From contig LLEY01000080.1 in the NCBI GenBank assembly GCA_001414485.1, forward strand, positions 124,001-188,000: a DNA stretch of 64,000 bases, written 5' to 3'. Position 1 is the first letter of the stretch. Each line of letters starts with the position of its first letter. Source of the stretch: Calycina herbarum. Its lineage: Eukaryota; Ascomycota; Leotiomycetes; Helotiales; Pezizellaceae. Position numbers and translations under genes: made by a program. The notes below the pieces were generated by a model, which searched no databases, had not been told where the DNA came from, and saw nothing but the letters and a program-made list of their open reading frames with translations. This document shows positions 47,289 to 59,279 of this stretch, piece by piece.

Positions 47289-47877
47289 TCTGCTTGTTAA
47301 AAATTTGAGCAAGATAGAATCTGGCAAACTTGATGAAGTTGGAGATATCAATATAAAATGAGGGTTAGCAAATGGCGGAATATCCCGTGGTGTATGATGC
47401 TTTGAAAATTCTTGCTGGCTTTTGGACCCCTGAGCACTAAAATCTACAGGTCATTCGAGTTTTCAGCTTAGAAGACTTACGACGCTCTCGTTGGTTTCAG
47501 TAAGTACCAGCTTTTTTTTAATGAGTGCATATTATCGCAGCTTATTTTATCTGCATCCTCTTGATGTCTATACATTTTGTATTGGATAAGAGAAGTGAGC
47601 ATTACTCTATGAAACCATTCATGACTCCTTTCTCGCTAGCTGAATAATTACGAGTTTTATGAGAGCATGGAGAGAATCAAGGAACCAAATTTTTGATTCC
47701 CCCAAATACTTTCAATTGCCTTAACATCGCATCGCACAATCGAAGTAAAAGGAATTGTTCGTAGAGTATTGGCTACTTCTCTTGCTATCTGTGGTAGAAA
47801 ATGGCGGTGATGAATGACGACAAAAAGTACTTTTAAACTCCCCCAAGATCTCTTCATCCAATCCATTTCTCGACTTA
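47289..47877. other. Spacer between paralogs 2 and 3
   Basis: About 590 bp, no supported gene; frames at 47657-47933 overlap each other and the 3' end of paralog 3 and are taken as shadows. Confidence 0.45.
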
Positions 47878-49000
47878 TTAGGCAGCGAACAACATAATAA
47901 ACGAAATAATCGGAATACCAAGAATAAAAGCAAACTCCAGCCTCACAAACGGAACCAGAGTCCTGTAGACCCTCCGAAAGACAGCTGCCTTCATCGATCC
48001 ACCCAACACCTCATTCTCCTCAGCACTCCTCTCAGCCCGATCCTCCAAATCCTCACATCCCAACGCTACCAACTCGTCTCTACAAATGGTGCATCTCTCC
48101 TCATACATCTTCATAACCCTCCGTGCAAGAGGATCCAAAAGCGCTTTGTGAAATAAGGTTATTGACAGGAGATAAACTGCCATTCCCCCCAAAACGAGGC
48201 CGTCAGAAATGATTTGCAGACGTTTTGCATCTTTTTTCACATCTGCCGGGGCATCATCTTTAACCCGCTTTCCGGCGATGACCATCTATTTACTTGTTAG
48301 TACGCAAAGAAGAAAAAAAGGGATGGGGATTACTTACTATAATACCACCAGCGAGGATAACTGAGCTTCCGATGAAATAAGGAAGGAAGGTGAGCATGGC
48401 GAGGAGCTTTGGGTACTTGCAAACGGCCGGGACGATACGTTTGAGTTCCAGATCCGCAGCCTTCATTCGAGCTTTGATTTCTTCGATTTCTTCTTTCCTC
48501 TCCTCCTTACTCAAATGTTCGCCTTGGCCACCTGTAGCAGTTGAATTGCTTTTTCGGTTCTCTCCGACCTCGCTATCCCTCTCCCTAACCCCTCTAACCT
48601 CCACGGTCATAGGACTCTTCCTCTCCCCCAAATTATCCCCCTTCTCCTCATCACCAACCAAAGTAACGGCGGAAGTCTCAGAATCAGTCCTCTCCCCAGC
48701 GCGTCTTCTCTCTTGCTTCTCTCCCTGCTCCGAACTCTCCCAAGAATAAGTTCCCGCCCCCACAAGATACCCATCAACACCCTTCCACCCCCCCTTCGTT
48801 CCATCATACAAAAAACTCCTAGCAATACCCTGCAAATCCCTAATCCTCTCTTCTTTCTCATAACTAGTAACTCCTTCAACCATTTTATCAAGTTGTTGGA
48901 TGATCTTGTCTTTCCTAGGGGGGTTTTCGGAAAGGAGACATTGGAGGTGAGTATGTTGTTGAGACCATTGGAGGTCGGCCCAGGAGTTGGTGAAGGACAT
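47878..49000 (-). CDS. Fungal membrane protein, tandem paralog 3 (long form)
   Basis: Model complement(join(47878..48285, 48338..49000)), 356 aa, from ATG 49000 (SFTNSWADLQWSQQHTHLQCLL); an upstream in-frame extension has no ATG. Residues 1-150 are soluble and charged (SSEQGEKQERRRAGERTDSE...). Then come a helical KEEIEEIKARMKAADLELKRIVPAVCKYPKLLAML, with the shared ELKRIVP block, and a first membrane segment (LTFLPYFIGSSVILAGGII). The 52-bp intron (GTAAGT, ACTAAC, ATAG) is clean. After it are two more hydrophobic segments (GLVLGGMAVYLLSITLF and FILGIPIISFIMLFA) with a CTIC pair between. Orientation and the shared motif place it with its two neighbours. Function unknown. Confidence 0.68.
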
Positions 49001-49701
49001 GGTAGACAACGATTATATTTATTTTAGATCGTGGATATGACGATGGGAGGACGAATAGAAGAGGAGGGAAGTTATATAACGGAAAGAGGGAATACACAAC
49101 GAACGTTTCCCGAATCTGCCGAAGACTCGAGAATTGAACCATCATGGAATTTCAATCTAAAGTCTAGCCGAGACCCATCACTGACGTATATTCAAGAACC
49201 CACAACACTGACCAAGACGCTACATTGACTAAAGTTAGACTTTAATATACTAGACAACAGATTTATAGTCTGCCAAGCTTCCGTCGAAGACTAGATTTCA
49301 TTGTTTTCTCAAGTGTAGGTGTGCGCCAATTCAGCTCTCATTAGTTCGCACAAATGAGAGGAAAGAATGTTCAGCTGCAATCAAGGACGAATAAAATCAA
49401 TTCAAGGCAATACAATAGCCGAAATAGTTCCACTTGGAAAAAGCAAAGCTAAGTAGCAGAGAAGGGGTCAAAGAACAACTCTATCTGGATAACATGGGGT
49501 TCAAATTGACTTTTTTGATGTAGCGCTATCTAAAACCTCCGAAGAGGTACTCCAAATATGCATTAAGCAAGAAAATGAAGTGGGGTATCAACAGCACAAA
49601 CAATACTTGGGATTTTACTCCAAGCTTTGTTCGCTTTTAGATAGGTACATTGCCTCATGATACTCCAGATACGCCCCCAGCTTTTTTTGTATTTGCCAAA
49701 T
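49001..49701. other. Intergenic
   Basis: Promoter of paralog 3 and 3' UTR of RPS22 (both genes on the minus strand). No gene or repeat seen. Confidence 0.5.
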
Positions 49702-50342
49702 CTAGTAGAAGAACCCAATGATCTTTCCGGCAACGTGCTTGCGTCTGGCCTCCTCGTGGTCCATGATACCGGCAGAGGTGGTGAGAACGATGTAACCGAA
49801 TTGACGGGATGGGAGTAGCTTGACAACCCACTTCTCGAGTTCACCGAGACGGACGTTGAATCGTGGGGAAATGACACCGGTCTTGTTGAGACTATTTACA
49901 TTGTCAGTGGGAGTGCAGTGGTGGATGTGGAGATGAAGCTTACCGGCCGTTCAATTGAATGACAATCTTTCCAGATCGGTGGTCGTCAACCTCCTCGAAC
50001 TCTCCAATGTAACCTGCAAATAAATTGTCAGTATGTTGCGAAAGATTAAATGATCATCATCAGGAATAAAAATCAGAGAACGTGTAAGATCCTCGCGTTT
50101 GAATATATCGGCAACTTAAAGGACTATGGTCGTGTAGAAAATGAGACCGTCATCTAGTTATCATGCCGAATTGGGATGGAGAAGCAAAGAAATCGTGGTG
50201 TCGACATACCGTGCTTTTGCATGACACTGAGGAACTTGACGATGACCTTGGAAGATGGGTGGAGGAGGACTTGTCGCTTTCCAGACTTCTCGGCGTTGTT
50301 GATGGCGTTAAGCGCATCGTTGAGGACGGAGGTCTTGACCAT
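49702..50342 (-). CDS. rps22: 40S ribosomal protein S22 (uS8)
   Basis: Model complement(join(49702..49891, 49944..50013, 50210..50342)), 130 aa, the exact usual length. It reads [20 protein letters not shown], then [24 protein letters not shown], then [20 protein letters not shown] and [18 protein letters not shown], ending [22 protein letters not shown]. Introns of 196 and 52 bp interrupt Gly and Arg codons; the first is long for this genome. uS8 binds helix 21 of 18S rRNA in the platform/body of the small subunit. The gene faces RPS12 head to head. Confidence 0.97.
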
Positions 50343-50984
50343 GTTTGCGGTTGGAGATTCTCAAATCGAAAGATTGGAAGTGAGGTATCTGCGCAGAGTC
50401 GCACGTTAGCCTTCATGGGCTCGAAGCATGGAGAGTGCCCTCAGGATAGACAAGAGGGTTCTTCAGCTCAGTCGGGATAGAGAAGAGTAGTGTCGTACAT
50501 CTCTCAATTGCGTGGGTGTCGCGATGCGATTGAAGTTCGATCGATCGGGGGTGCTTGCGGTTGCAGTTGCCGCCAATTTTCTCACTTTCAACGCGTCGTC
50601 CATCGCCGCAAATCGAGAAGATGCCGATTGCTCCCTCTGCCTGTCATGAAGGGCTCTCGAGAAGAAGTGTCATCGTCGGACTATACATACCTCGTTGAAT
50701 TTCGGGGTGGTCGTCGAGTTTGCAAAGGTCGATGGAAATGGTGAAGCTTTTCGCGATGCCAAAAATCACAAAATATTGGGCGAATCTGGGTTGTGCCGCA
50801 CGGACTTTCCCGCGAACAGTGCCGTCGCCTAGCGCGGGCTTAAGCGACCACTATCACAGAGCAAGACACACTGAAATAGAGAATCTCCAGAAAATACTCC
50901 CGTACCACCAAGCGAATTTCCTCTTACACCTCTTACAACAACAACTTGTTCTTCGAGGACCGGAAGTCATCAAATACAGTCAAG
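50343..50984. promoter_or_regulatory. Shared divergent promoter region of RPS22 and RPS12
   Basis: 642 bp between the start codons of two divergent small-subunit ribosomal protein genes. It should contain both promoters and leaders (a leader intron in one or both is possible). Short ORFs here are shadows. Coordinated expression is inference from the arrangement; no specific factor site is claimed. Confidence 0.65.
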
Positions 50985-51563
50985 ATGGTAAGGCGCTCCT
51001 TCGACGACCTCGAAATTATCCCCCAATGCTAATACTCGCCCCCCCCCCACCATAGTCTGACGCAGAAGACAACGCCTCCAATGCCCCCGATGTCGCGGAA
51101 GCCGAAGAAGTCGAGGTTTCTGGAGATGCAGCATCCAAGGGACAAATGTCAGTTCTCGACGCTTTGAAGGGTGTTCTCAAGCTCGCTCTCATGCACGATG
51201 GTCTCGCCCGAGGTCTGCGCGAAGCTTCCAAGGCTCTGGATAGACGTCAAGCACACATGTGCGTTTTGAACGAGGCTTGCGAGGAGGAGGCATACAAGAA
51301 GTTGGTCGTCGCGCTATGCTCAGAGCACAAGATCCCTTTGATCAAGGTTCCTGATGGAAAGCAATTGGGCGAGTGGGCTGGTTTGTGTAGGTACCACCGA
51401 CTCCCAAAGTCTGCGCACTTACTGACCATAGTATACAGGCGTCTTGGACCGTGAGGGAAATGCGCGCAAGGTTGTCAACTGCTCCTGCGTCGTCGTCAAG
51501 GATTGGGGTGAGGAGTCTCAAGAGCGATCGATCCTCCTCAACTACTTCCAAACCGAGCAATAA
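50985..51563 (+). CDS. rps12: 40S ribosomal protein S12 (eS12)
   Basis: Model join(50985..50987, 51056..51386, 51439..51563), 152 aa. The first coding exon is only the ATG, followed directly by a 68-bp intron (GTAAGG...CATAG); exon 2 starts [20 protein letters not shown]. The core [82 protein letters not shown] and [14 protein letters not shown] is typical of eS12 in the beak of the 40S subunit. The second intron (52 bp, GTAGGT donor inside TGC) is fixed by the join GLC-VLDREGN. Confidence 0.97.
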
Positions 51564-51811
51564 ATGTCAAAAACAAAATTGGACGGATGGATCTATGGAG
51601 TTTCCTTGCGGCGGATAGACATTGGCCATTGCTGAACTTTTCCTTCTGATGTATTCTACACATGATGCATTGTGCGGCGGGCGATGAAATTGGCATATGG
51701 GGGTATCATACAAAGGCAGTTTTTAAGATGGTTTTCCAGGCCATATCGATTTGTGAAGACTTAGCGCCAAAACTCCAAAAGACTCCAATACGACCATTAT
51801 TCCGAATTGCC
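51564..51811. other. Intergenic between convergent RPS12 and parvulin
   Basis: 248 bp carrying both 3' UTRs; nothing else seen. Confidence 0.6.
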
Positions 51812-52347
51812 TTACTTTCTCCCATCAACCATTAAAATGTGATATCCAAAGCTAGTCTTGGCTTCTGCGTATTTGGGAGCTGCGACAGTCGAAGCTTCAA
51901 GCGCAAAGGCAGCTTCTTCAAAGGGCAATTCCAATTCTCCTCTTTTCTTCCATCCCAAAGCTCCGCCTGAAATTATATATGTCAGTAATGGTTCCCAATA
52001 GCAAGTATGGGTGCCACGAACCAGCTCTTGCCTTGTCCTCCGAGAACTCTCTAGCAACGTCATCAAACTTAGCACCACCCTTCAACTTCTCCAAAGCTTC
52101 CTCTTTCTTGCCATGCTTCTCGCACTAACAAAAATTGTCAGAACTTTCATATGCCAAATCCCCTGCACCACAGAAGCTCCCTCTGTCGGGTTCCTGAGCA
52201 AGGAATACATACCAAAACATGCCGAACATTGATTTGTTGCGCACCCTTTACCTTCGTAGCTTTCTCCTCAGGCTCAGCCTTTCCCTTTCCTTTTCCCTTG
52301 TCTTTAGAAGCTCCTCCCTTATCGCCGCCCTTGTTTTTAGGTGCCAT
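51812..52347 (-). CDS. pin4: Parvulin-type peptidyl-prolyl isomerase (Pin4/Par14-like)
   Basis: Model complement(join(51812..51966, 52022..52124, 52213..52347)), 130 aa, the typical Par14 length. A basic Gly/Lys-rich N-tail (APKNKGGDKGGASKDKGKGK) precedes the PPIase domain: INVRHVLCEKHGKKEEALEKL, GAKFDDVAREFSEDKARAGG, ALGWKKRGELELPFEEAAFAL and KTSFGYHILMVDGRK. His pairs (RHVL, GYHI) and the FDDVA and LGW blocks of parvulins are present. There is no WW domain, so it is not Pin1/Ess1. Par14 proteins are linked to pre-rRNA processing and DNA binding. Introns of 88 and 55 bp were placed by frame; the second has a GTTCGT donor. Confidence 0.95.
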
Positions 52348-54267
52348 CTTGTGTAGCGGGTCTTGATAGTGCTTTCGTGAGCTTCTGGTGGTCTGAGGAG
52401 GTTTGCAAGGTGCTGTACACTTTGGTTGTGCTTCGCGATGGAGGGGTTGAGGGAAGCCCCACCAACTATTTTCAGGGCGGGCTTTCCAGGCCCAAGTTCG
52501 TTTGGCCGAAGCTCGCCTGAAGATCATCACCACCCATTCAATGTCATGGAGCTTGTGTGATCTTGGAAACGACATTATTTGCTTCATTGATTCACTGCAC
52601 TTCTTTTGGTTTTTTTGCACATCTCTTCCAAGTCCCTTTTTCCGTACTTTTATCACAAGGGTGAAGTAAAATGCAGGACCCAACTCCAGCAACGTTGGCT
52701 TTTGTTCTTAACTATTGCTTTGCTGGAGACGACCAAACTTCCCAATGGGGTTTGTGGTGGAAACTAGGTGGGTGCTTACCCTGTATTTCGTGGAGGGAAG
52801 AAGAGCAGAGGATTCTTTCTACATCGAGGCAGAGTAAGTTTCTTTGTCGCCTTGTCATCGGTCTTTGAGTTGTTGACTAGGTAACTGAATATCAAGGAAG
52901 GAATGATCTAGTCTCGAGTCTTGTTAAGGACGAGGAAGGAACGACCACTACCATCATTTCAAGCCGTTTCGCTCCTTCCTTTCTCACAAAGGATTGGTGG
53001 ACCGCAGAAGCAAGTTACCTACTACGCGTATGTCAAGGAAGGAAGGAACGCCCAAGACCAGCTTCCTCTTATTTTCTCAACCCCCCCTCATTACTCACAC
53101 ATCTATGAGACGAAATACAGAGAACAATTAATTTCGTTTGACATAGTCAATCTTTTCCCTAATAGTCCTCCTGCAAGTTGAATGTGGCGCTTTGGTTGGG
53201 GTTCGTAGTTTACGGGTTTGCAGATTGTTTTCCTTCATGATTTCATAACTTTTCTTCATCGGTTCTTTATGAGGGTGGCTACGGTTTTGATATGATGGCC
53301 TTTCAATTCACGAGTCAAAAATGGCTCACCAAATTGAGTTTACACCTTACTGCGATGCTACAAGCGTTCTTAGGAGGGAACCATAAACCAAGTGGAGCTT
53401 TCTCTCATCTTGAGAAAGTCTTCACTCCGTTGACGGTTTCCTGGAAGATTGTTGGCCCCCAAACTTTTTCTGGCTTACTCGTGACTCACTCGTGGCTTAC
53501 TTGTGGATTACTAGACACTTGCTAGCTTACTCGTTCTTTTTTGTTTTTTGGCTTACCCGATAATTGATGGTTTACGCGTGGTTCCTTTTTGGCCTCCAAA
53601 CTTGTTACTGGCTTACTTGTTGGTTGCTAGCTTACACTGTGGGTTACCCGTTGCTTGATGGCTTACTCGCAACTTTGCTTTTTGGCCCCTAAACTTTTGT
53701 TTGGCTTACTCGTGGGTTACTGTTGGGTTACTCGACAATTGCTGGATTACTCGTGGGTTGCTCATGGGTTACTCCCAACCCTCTCTTTACAGGCACAGAG
53801 AACATCAGAGATCAAATATTCCCACGATCGTAGGGGTAATGAAAATTGAACTTGTCGCAAGGGCTCGTAAGTTTACAACATGAAGACACTAAAGGGGTTC
53901 AAATTGGATGGAAGATAAGCGCAGAGCTGTTAGTTTACATCGAATTTGTCCTCCTTATCTGATGATGCTATTGTGAGGTCATTGATAAAGAACTAGCGGG
54001 AATTCGTTCACATACCACAAACTGTAGCAGAATCGAATTCTGCGCATATTACGAGTTTACACAGGGTTCTCAGTACTTGATAAAGAAGAGTTTTTACCCT
54101 AAAAATTCGGGTGCGAGTTCTGAGGTGTCGAAATCAAGAAGTGATGTAGGAATTTCTCGTGGAAACTGGCAGACGTCAATATACACTAAGCGAACCCGCT
54201 AGAACTTGTAAGCTACGTCTTAACTACTATCTGTCACACCATCAGCTGCCGAAGCTAAAACTACATA
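52348..54267. other. Intergenic with a degenerate GGTTACTCG repeat
   Basis: Promoter of the parvulin gene, then about 1.9 kb without a supported gene. A direct repeat, AGGAAGGAA-type, occurs near 52893-53049, and the tandem array at 53450-53790 is listed separately. Confidence 0.5.
53450..53790 (+). repeat. Degenerate minisatellite of GGCTTACTCGTGGGTTAC units
   Basis: Many imperfect copies of a 9-18 base motif (GGCTTACTCG, GGGTTACTCG, GGATTACTCG, GGTTTACGCG). They are arranged in three larger blocks, each led by TTGGCCCCCAAACTTT, TTGGCCTCCAAACTTG or TTGGCCCCTAAACTTT (about 53453, 53589, 53682). Non-coding on both strands by frame. Likely decayed tandem DNA. Confidence 0.8.
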
Positions 54268-55593
54268 ATGATACAAACGACTATGGCGCTCCCCGCAGTA
54301 GAGAATCACAAACTAAGCGCCACATATTTATATGTCATCTCTCCATTCCTTCTTTCCCTTCTTCTTCCTTCTCTGGCCATCTTTCAAAAACAAATATCAG
54401 GAATGAGAATGTCGACGTACAACGCAAACATCCATTCCATTCCTAAAAGCTCAACACCACCTTTCCAAATCATATCCCAGTTATACAATAAGAAACCCAC
54501 ACCAAATACAACATCCAACACAGAACATTACTCCTCATCAAACGAAAACCCCTCCAACATGGACGCCTCAACCCCAACTCAGGATGCAAACCACACCACC
54601 TCCTCATCCCAAGAAGAAGAAGACCCCCAAACCCGATTCTCGATCTCCTCATCTTACTCATACGACCTCCCTGTGCCCATCCCAAACTGGAATTATCCAG
54701 CTCCTTCAATTCCATATCAACTTCGCCAAAACGAATTCGTAACCCAACAGCCACATCAAGATTCGGACCAACGAGATTCCTACCACTCCTCAGAAGATGA
54801 CTACATAATATCGCCTCACCCCCTCGATTCCCCCTCCCCAGATAACTCACCACCTTCCGGTCGCGGATCTTCAATCCTTCTAAACACAATTCCAGAGCAT
54901 CAGGAAGAACAGCCTCAATCACAATATAAATTTTCGATTCAATCCCATAATGTAAATGCTGTTTACACCACTACCAGCACAAGTCCAACAACAGCGCGCA
55001 ACTCAGCTCTCCCCTCTAGAAATCCCACTAGAACGAATTCTCTACAATACCCTTCCTCTCAATCTACCGCACCTTCATCTATCTACACACCCGATCAAAC
55101 ACATCAAAATCCTACACTCTCCAGACAAAACGTACCATCTCAAAACTCGTTCACATCCCAACAACCCATTTCAACCTCCGCCACCACATCAACACCCCAC
55201 ACAGGCCCCAAAGACGAATTCCAAGCCGCAAAAGAGAAAGAAGAACGACTCGCACGTGAATGGGCCCACAGGTACGACGAAGCCCAACCCGGCGGTCGAG
55301 GTCTAAGTGTAAACGACCTAGATTATCTGCGTTTGAAAGCTCAGTATCGACATGAACAGCAAACTGGTGAGTTGTATAGGGTTAGTCAGAGTCAGACGAG
55401 AGAGTTGCATGAGCAAGAGATGCGGAGGCTGAATCAGAGAACGGAACGGAGACGTGATGTGATAGATGATGATGTTGATTATGGAAGCAATGTGGCGGAT
55501 GATGGTGGGGTGGAGATGAACTTCAATGTCCCAGCTGTGGGGAAGAACAGGAGTAAGTGGAGGAGGTTCTTGGGCTTTGTGAGAAGGTCTTGA
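54268..55593 (+). CDS. Low-complexity Ser/Pro/Gln-rich protein, unknown
   Basis: One open frame of 441 codons. From the first ATG, residues 15-40 would form a hydrophobic segment (LSATYLYVISPFLLSLLLPSLAIF). A later ATG at 54559 (residue 98, DASTPTQDANHTTSSSQEEE), in the context CCAACATGG, may be the true start, giving 344 aa without it. The middle is Ser/Thr/Pro/Asn/Gln-rich and probably disordered. The C-terminal 130 residues are charged and helical (FQAAKEKEERLAREWAHRYD, NDLDYLRLKAQYRHEQQTGE), ending in a basic patch (KNRSKWRRFLGFVRRS). No domain recognised. The opposite-strand frames are shadows. Confidence 0.55.
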   Translation: MIQTTMALPAVENHKLSATYLYVISPFLLSLLLPSLAIFQKQISGMRMSTYNANIHSIPKSSTPPFQIISQLYNKKPTPNTTSNTEHYSSSNENPSNMDASTPTQDANHTTSSSQEEEDPQTRFSISSSYSYDLPVPIPNWNYPAPSIPYQLRQNEFVTQQPHQDSDQRDSYHSSEDDYIISPHPLDSPSPDNSPPSGRGSSILLNTIPEHQEEQPQSQYKFSIQSHNVNAVYTTTSTSPTTARNSALPSRNPTRTNSLQYPSSQSTAPSSIYTPDQTHQNPTLSRQNVPSQNSFTSQQPISTSATTSTPHTGPKDEFQAAKEKEERLAREWAHRYDEAQPGGRGLSVNDLDYLRLKAQYRHEQQTGELYRVSQSQTRELHEQEMRRLNQRTERRRDVIDDDVDYGSNVADDGGVEMNFNVPAVGKNRSKWRRFLGFVRRS

Positions 55594-57200
55594 GTCTTGG
55601 TGTTTTTGGTTCTTGAGGGATTGTTGCACGACTTGAGCTTACCCAATCTTTGGAACCGCTTCACAGCGAGGAAACAAGTATGGATTCCTAGATGGTAAAA
55701 AATGAATGGACTGGTCACTTGACTAATAGAGCAATTATTCTCTTCAAATTCTTAGTCCCACCTTGTCTTGCTCTACGAAAGAGGCAAATTAATATTTACC
55801 CGATTCTTTGTAGCTTACCAACTCACTCTTCTCCATCAAAACATTCGCCAGCCACTCTACTACACTATCGCACCAGAACTAGCTCCATATGTACCTTCAA
55901 ATTCAAAGCAACCCTTCCCAACTTCCCATTCCCCTGTAAAAGCCCAACAATACTGACCCTTCTACCAAGACAAGAAGGGAATAACTCCCCTCTGTTTTTT
56001 CACCAAGACTCAGAAACTCAATTCGATTCTCCCAAGCTTTTAGAATAATCGAAATTACATTACCTTCATTCTCCCAGAAGTACTAGAACAAGCTCAAAAG
56101 CAAAGTACCAGAGTGAACAAAGACAAACTATACCAATTAACAAACTTCCTCATCTAATTGAGTCATCGTCACTTCTCTTCTCTTAATACATTACATCAAA
56201 CTATTTTAAGAAAGAGGAATCACCAAATAAAAAAATAAGACGTAAACCAGCAAAAGGCTATATACTTACTCATCGCAACTTCAGCTCATCCAATTAAGTG
56301 TCTTGTCTATTTCAACAAATACAAGTCCATAAACAAAATTACGTTACACAATCCTCAATCCAAATAACCTTACTCAAAACCCCACTCGTAACTTCCTCCA
56401 TTCCAATGAATTCTCCCTGACCATCTCAAGCAATATATCCCTTCACAACTAATCACCCAAAAAGAAAAAAAAAATTAATGAATCAACCATCATAGAATCA
56501 GCGCCTTAACATCCTTCACTCAAAAAGATTACTCAAACAAAACAAGAGTGGTGAATTTCTCAACATCTCATCAGACACCCCATATTTCCTTACATCTCCT
56601 CACTCAAAAAACAAGAAATCTCATCTCATAATCTCACCTCAGAAAACACCTCGTAAATCACAAATCACCAATATCTACTCTCCAGTCACCCATACCCTCT
56701 CACTCACCCAACCTCCAACAGCAAATCCCCTCATAAAGCACCACACAACCCAATTCGCCTATTTTCGGCTAATAAAATCATCAGGGCCCCAAAGAACCAG
56801 CGGCGTTTCATGACAGGCACAAGACAAAGAAAGCACATATAAACTGAGAAAGTTCAATGTTTCACACAGTAAAAGACTCCATGTTCAGAATCTAGAGTAC
56901 AAAGACCGCCCAATAAACCAGTACCAGTGCCACACCCCTCAGAGACAATCTCCCACAAACAAGCAAGCGAAAAATGCAAAGCAAAGTCTCCAATCTATCT
57001 ACACCCACTACCTCCCCCCTTTACTTCCCCTCATCCTCCAAATCCCCCAAACATCTCCAACCCCAACTATTCAACCCTAACCCCCGGTCCAACATATCGA
57101 TTAACCGTCTGCATCATAGTATTAACTTCGGCCTGAATATCGAGTCTAAATCCCACCCATGAATTAGTATACAGCTCAACTCCCGAATTCCCATCACTGA
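55594..57200. other. Intergenic between convergent genes, AT/CA-rich
   Basis: About 1.6 kb, rich in A, C and T, without recognisable gene, tRNA or inverted repeat. Carries the 3' ends of the flanking genes. Confidence 0.5.
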
Positions 57201-59279
57201 TCAGATGGATTCGAGGAGTGCCTTCTCAAACCTTTTCCATTGCGCAGACTTGGTATCATTCAACCGTGCCATCGCATCATATGTCGAAGGTGTCATTTCC
57301 ATCCTCGCTCCTCCCTTGAGAAGATCCCCCGTACGTGGGAGATTTGGTTTGCGTCCCGTTACGACATGGAGGTTGAGGTAGTAGCGGCCGCTCGAGAGTT
57401 TGTCCGTTTCGACTGGTGGAAGTTCGGCGCGGAGCTGGATGGGTTGTTAGTGTGGAGTTAAATCCATTTGCGGAGAGGTATTGAAATACCTTTGGAATGG
57501 AGTTCTCGAGCTCGAGTTGGTAGAGCAAGAGGTGTAGAAGCTTTTGGCCAGAAAAGGTTGGACCGCCAATTGGTAGGGGGATGATTACCTCTTTCACATC
57601 ATAGAATCTAATTGAAGTCAGCCGGGACGTTGGATGTGTCAAGGTTGCAAGCTGAATTTCGACTTACCCGGCGCCTTCTAACCACTCTTTCAAATTGGGA
57701 GCTGGGATTCCGTCTCGGGGTCGTAAAGTTGCTTTCAATTCCTCGCTAACCCTAGCTGACCACCCTGGAACATTTTCGGCCAAGTCGGAGTCGATAAATC
57801 TATCTGCCACTCGAGCAGGTTGGGTCTTTCGTGCGATTATTGGTTCTCGACATGGTCCGACGAAGGGGGTACGAGGTCTGGGATCAAATTCAAGAAACTC
57901 AACGACACCATCTGGTTGAAGTAACCTGCCAAATGTCAGCAAGGTATTATTTCGAGTTGACTTGGAAGAATGCTTTGTTTTGAGTTCCCAAAGTTCAAAG
58001 GTTCGGCCCCAATTTGCAAGCAGCGTCTGCGACAAGAGCCCTTTAAATAAGGTTTTGGTAGAATATGGCAAGAATATGGCTTTGGGTAGTACCACTTACA
58101 TTCGAACAGAGTCAAGAAAGCCCTTATAACTTTCAACCTTCCCAAAAACCTGTCGTCCACGCACAAGACTATAACTCGCCATATGAAGCGGATTCACATG
58201 CTCAGTGAGCGTATTGATATTTCGAACAACGAATTGAGGATTGAGATCGAGTGGTCCAGTTCGAGCAAAGTAGTCTTGTCCTTTCTCTTGCGAGCTAGCG
58301 CCCATGAAATCCCTAATTGTTTGTCAACACCCTCCCTCCCTAGAAGAAAAATTTTCTTACCTAAGGGGAACATCCTTATGAACACATAACCAATGATTCG
58401 TATCATCGACCCCGTGGACGACCCAATTCGGATTTGCTGACTTGACTTGGAAACACCATGTACCGCTACCACAACCCAAACAGAGAACTCGAGGAGGTCC
58501 ACGTGGCGCAACATTGATTCCTTCTGGTGTAGGTTCCATCTCAACTGTTTTCGAAGAAGCAGGGGATTGGAAGATCCAGGATGTGAGGTGGTGCTTTTTC
58601 AATGTGTCATCGTCAACGATTAGGGATATCTTGCCGTCCATTTCCTCTAGGATAATTTCGCCCATCTTGTCTCTAAGCTAGAGATGTGTTAGCCAAGCCT
58701 CTTTCTTTATCGGAAGCAGTATGCGGGAGTTCCCTCTGGATCTTGAAAGTCTGGCTAGTAGGAGGAGGCACTTACATCGTGGTGATATGCCTTATTGATA
58801 ACTCTAATGAGTTGGGTAACAGTCATATCTTGAGGTATTTGTGGGGTGTGAAGAGTATTCTCATCGACAAGCTCACCATACTCATTGTAAACCATAGCAC
58901 CCGTATCCTGGTCAATTGGTGGGTTGGTAGAAGAGGAAGGCTCCGAACGCGTTGGATTCGATGCTGTTGATTGCTCAAGCTCCTCCTGTGTAACGATCTG
59001 GATCAAAGCAGGAGAGCTACCACAAGAAGGGTCACGAATTGCCGATCTCTTTGGGCGATTTGGCAATTCCATGACAAAGTCATTCATCCTACCTCGGAAG
59101 TCTGCCTGCCCGTCGAACATGACCGGGATGGAGAAGTAGTCATTGTCGAGGGCGAGTTTGTTCCTGGGTGTTGGAAGGAGGGTGTCAACTGAATCTGGAG
59201 AATAGCAATCACATGTCGGCTCTCTGGGCGATAGAATTGGGAAGGTACCGGGAGTGAGGACTCCAAAGGTACCAGGCAT
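57201..59279 (-). CDS. SAM-dependent methyltransferase (LaeA-like class), six exons
   Basis: Model complement(join(57201..57434, 57490..57607, 57668..57925, 58100..58312, 58361..58677, 58776..59279)), 547 aa. Introns of 55, 60, 174, 48 and 98 bp all keep frame. Residues 1-170 are disordered (PGTFGVLTPGTFPILSPREP). The class I methyltransferase core begins near 168; motif I VLCLGCGSGTWCF lies at about 232-244, with the acidic VDD at the second strand (VVHGVDDTNHW). Then come LNPQFVVRNINTLTEHV, LLQPDGVVEFLEFDPRPRTP and FYDVKEVIIPLPIGG. The C-terminus (LRAELPPVETDKLSSGRYYL...ALLESI) is supported only by the last splice. Substrate unknown; relatives of this group include LaeA, a secondary-metabolism regulator, but identity with LaeA is not implied. 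Confidence 0.82.

Noticed and set aside
54470..54922. 150-codon ORF antisense to the Ser/Pro-rich protein
   Set aside because: Shadow of low-complexity coding sequence, no features of its own.
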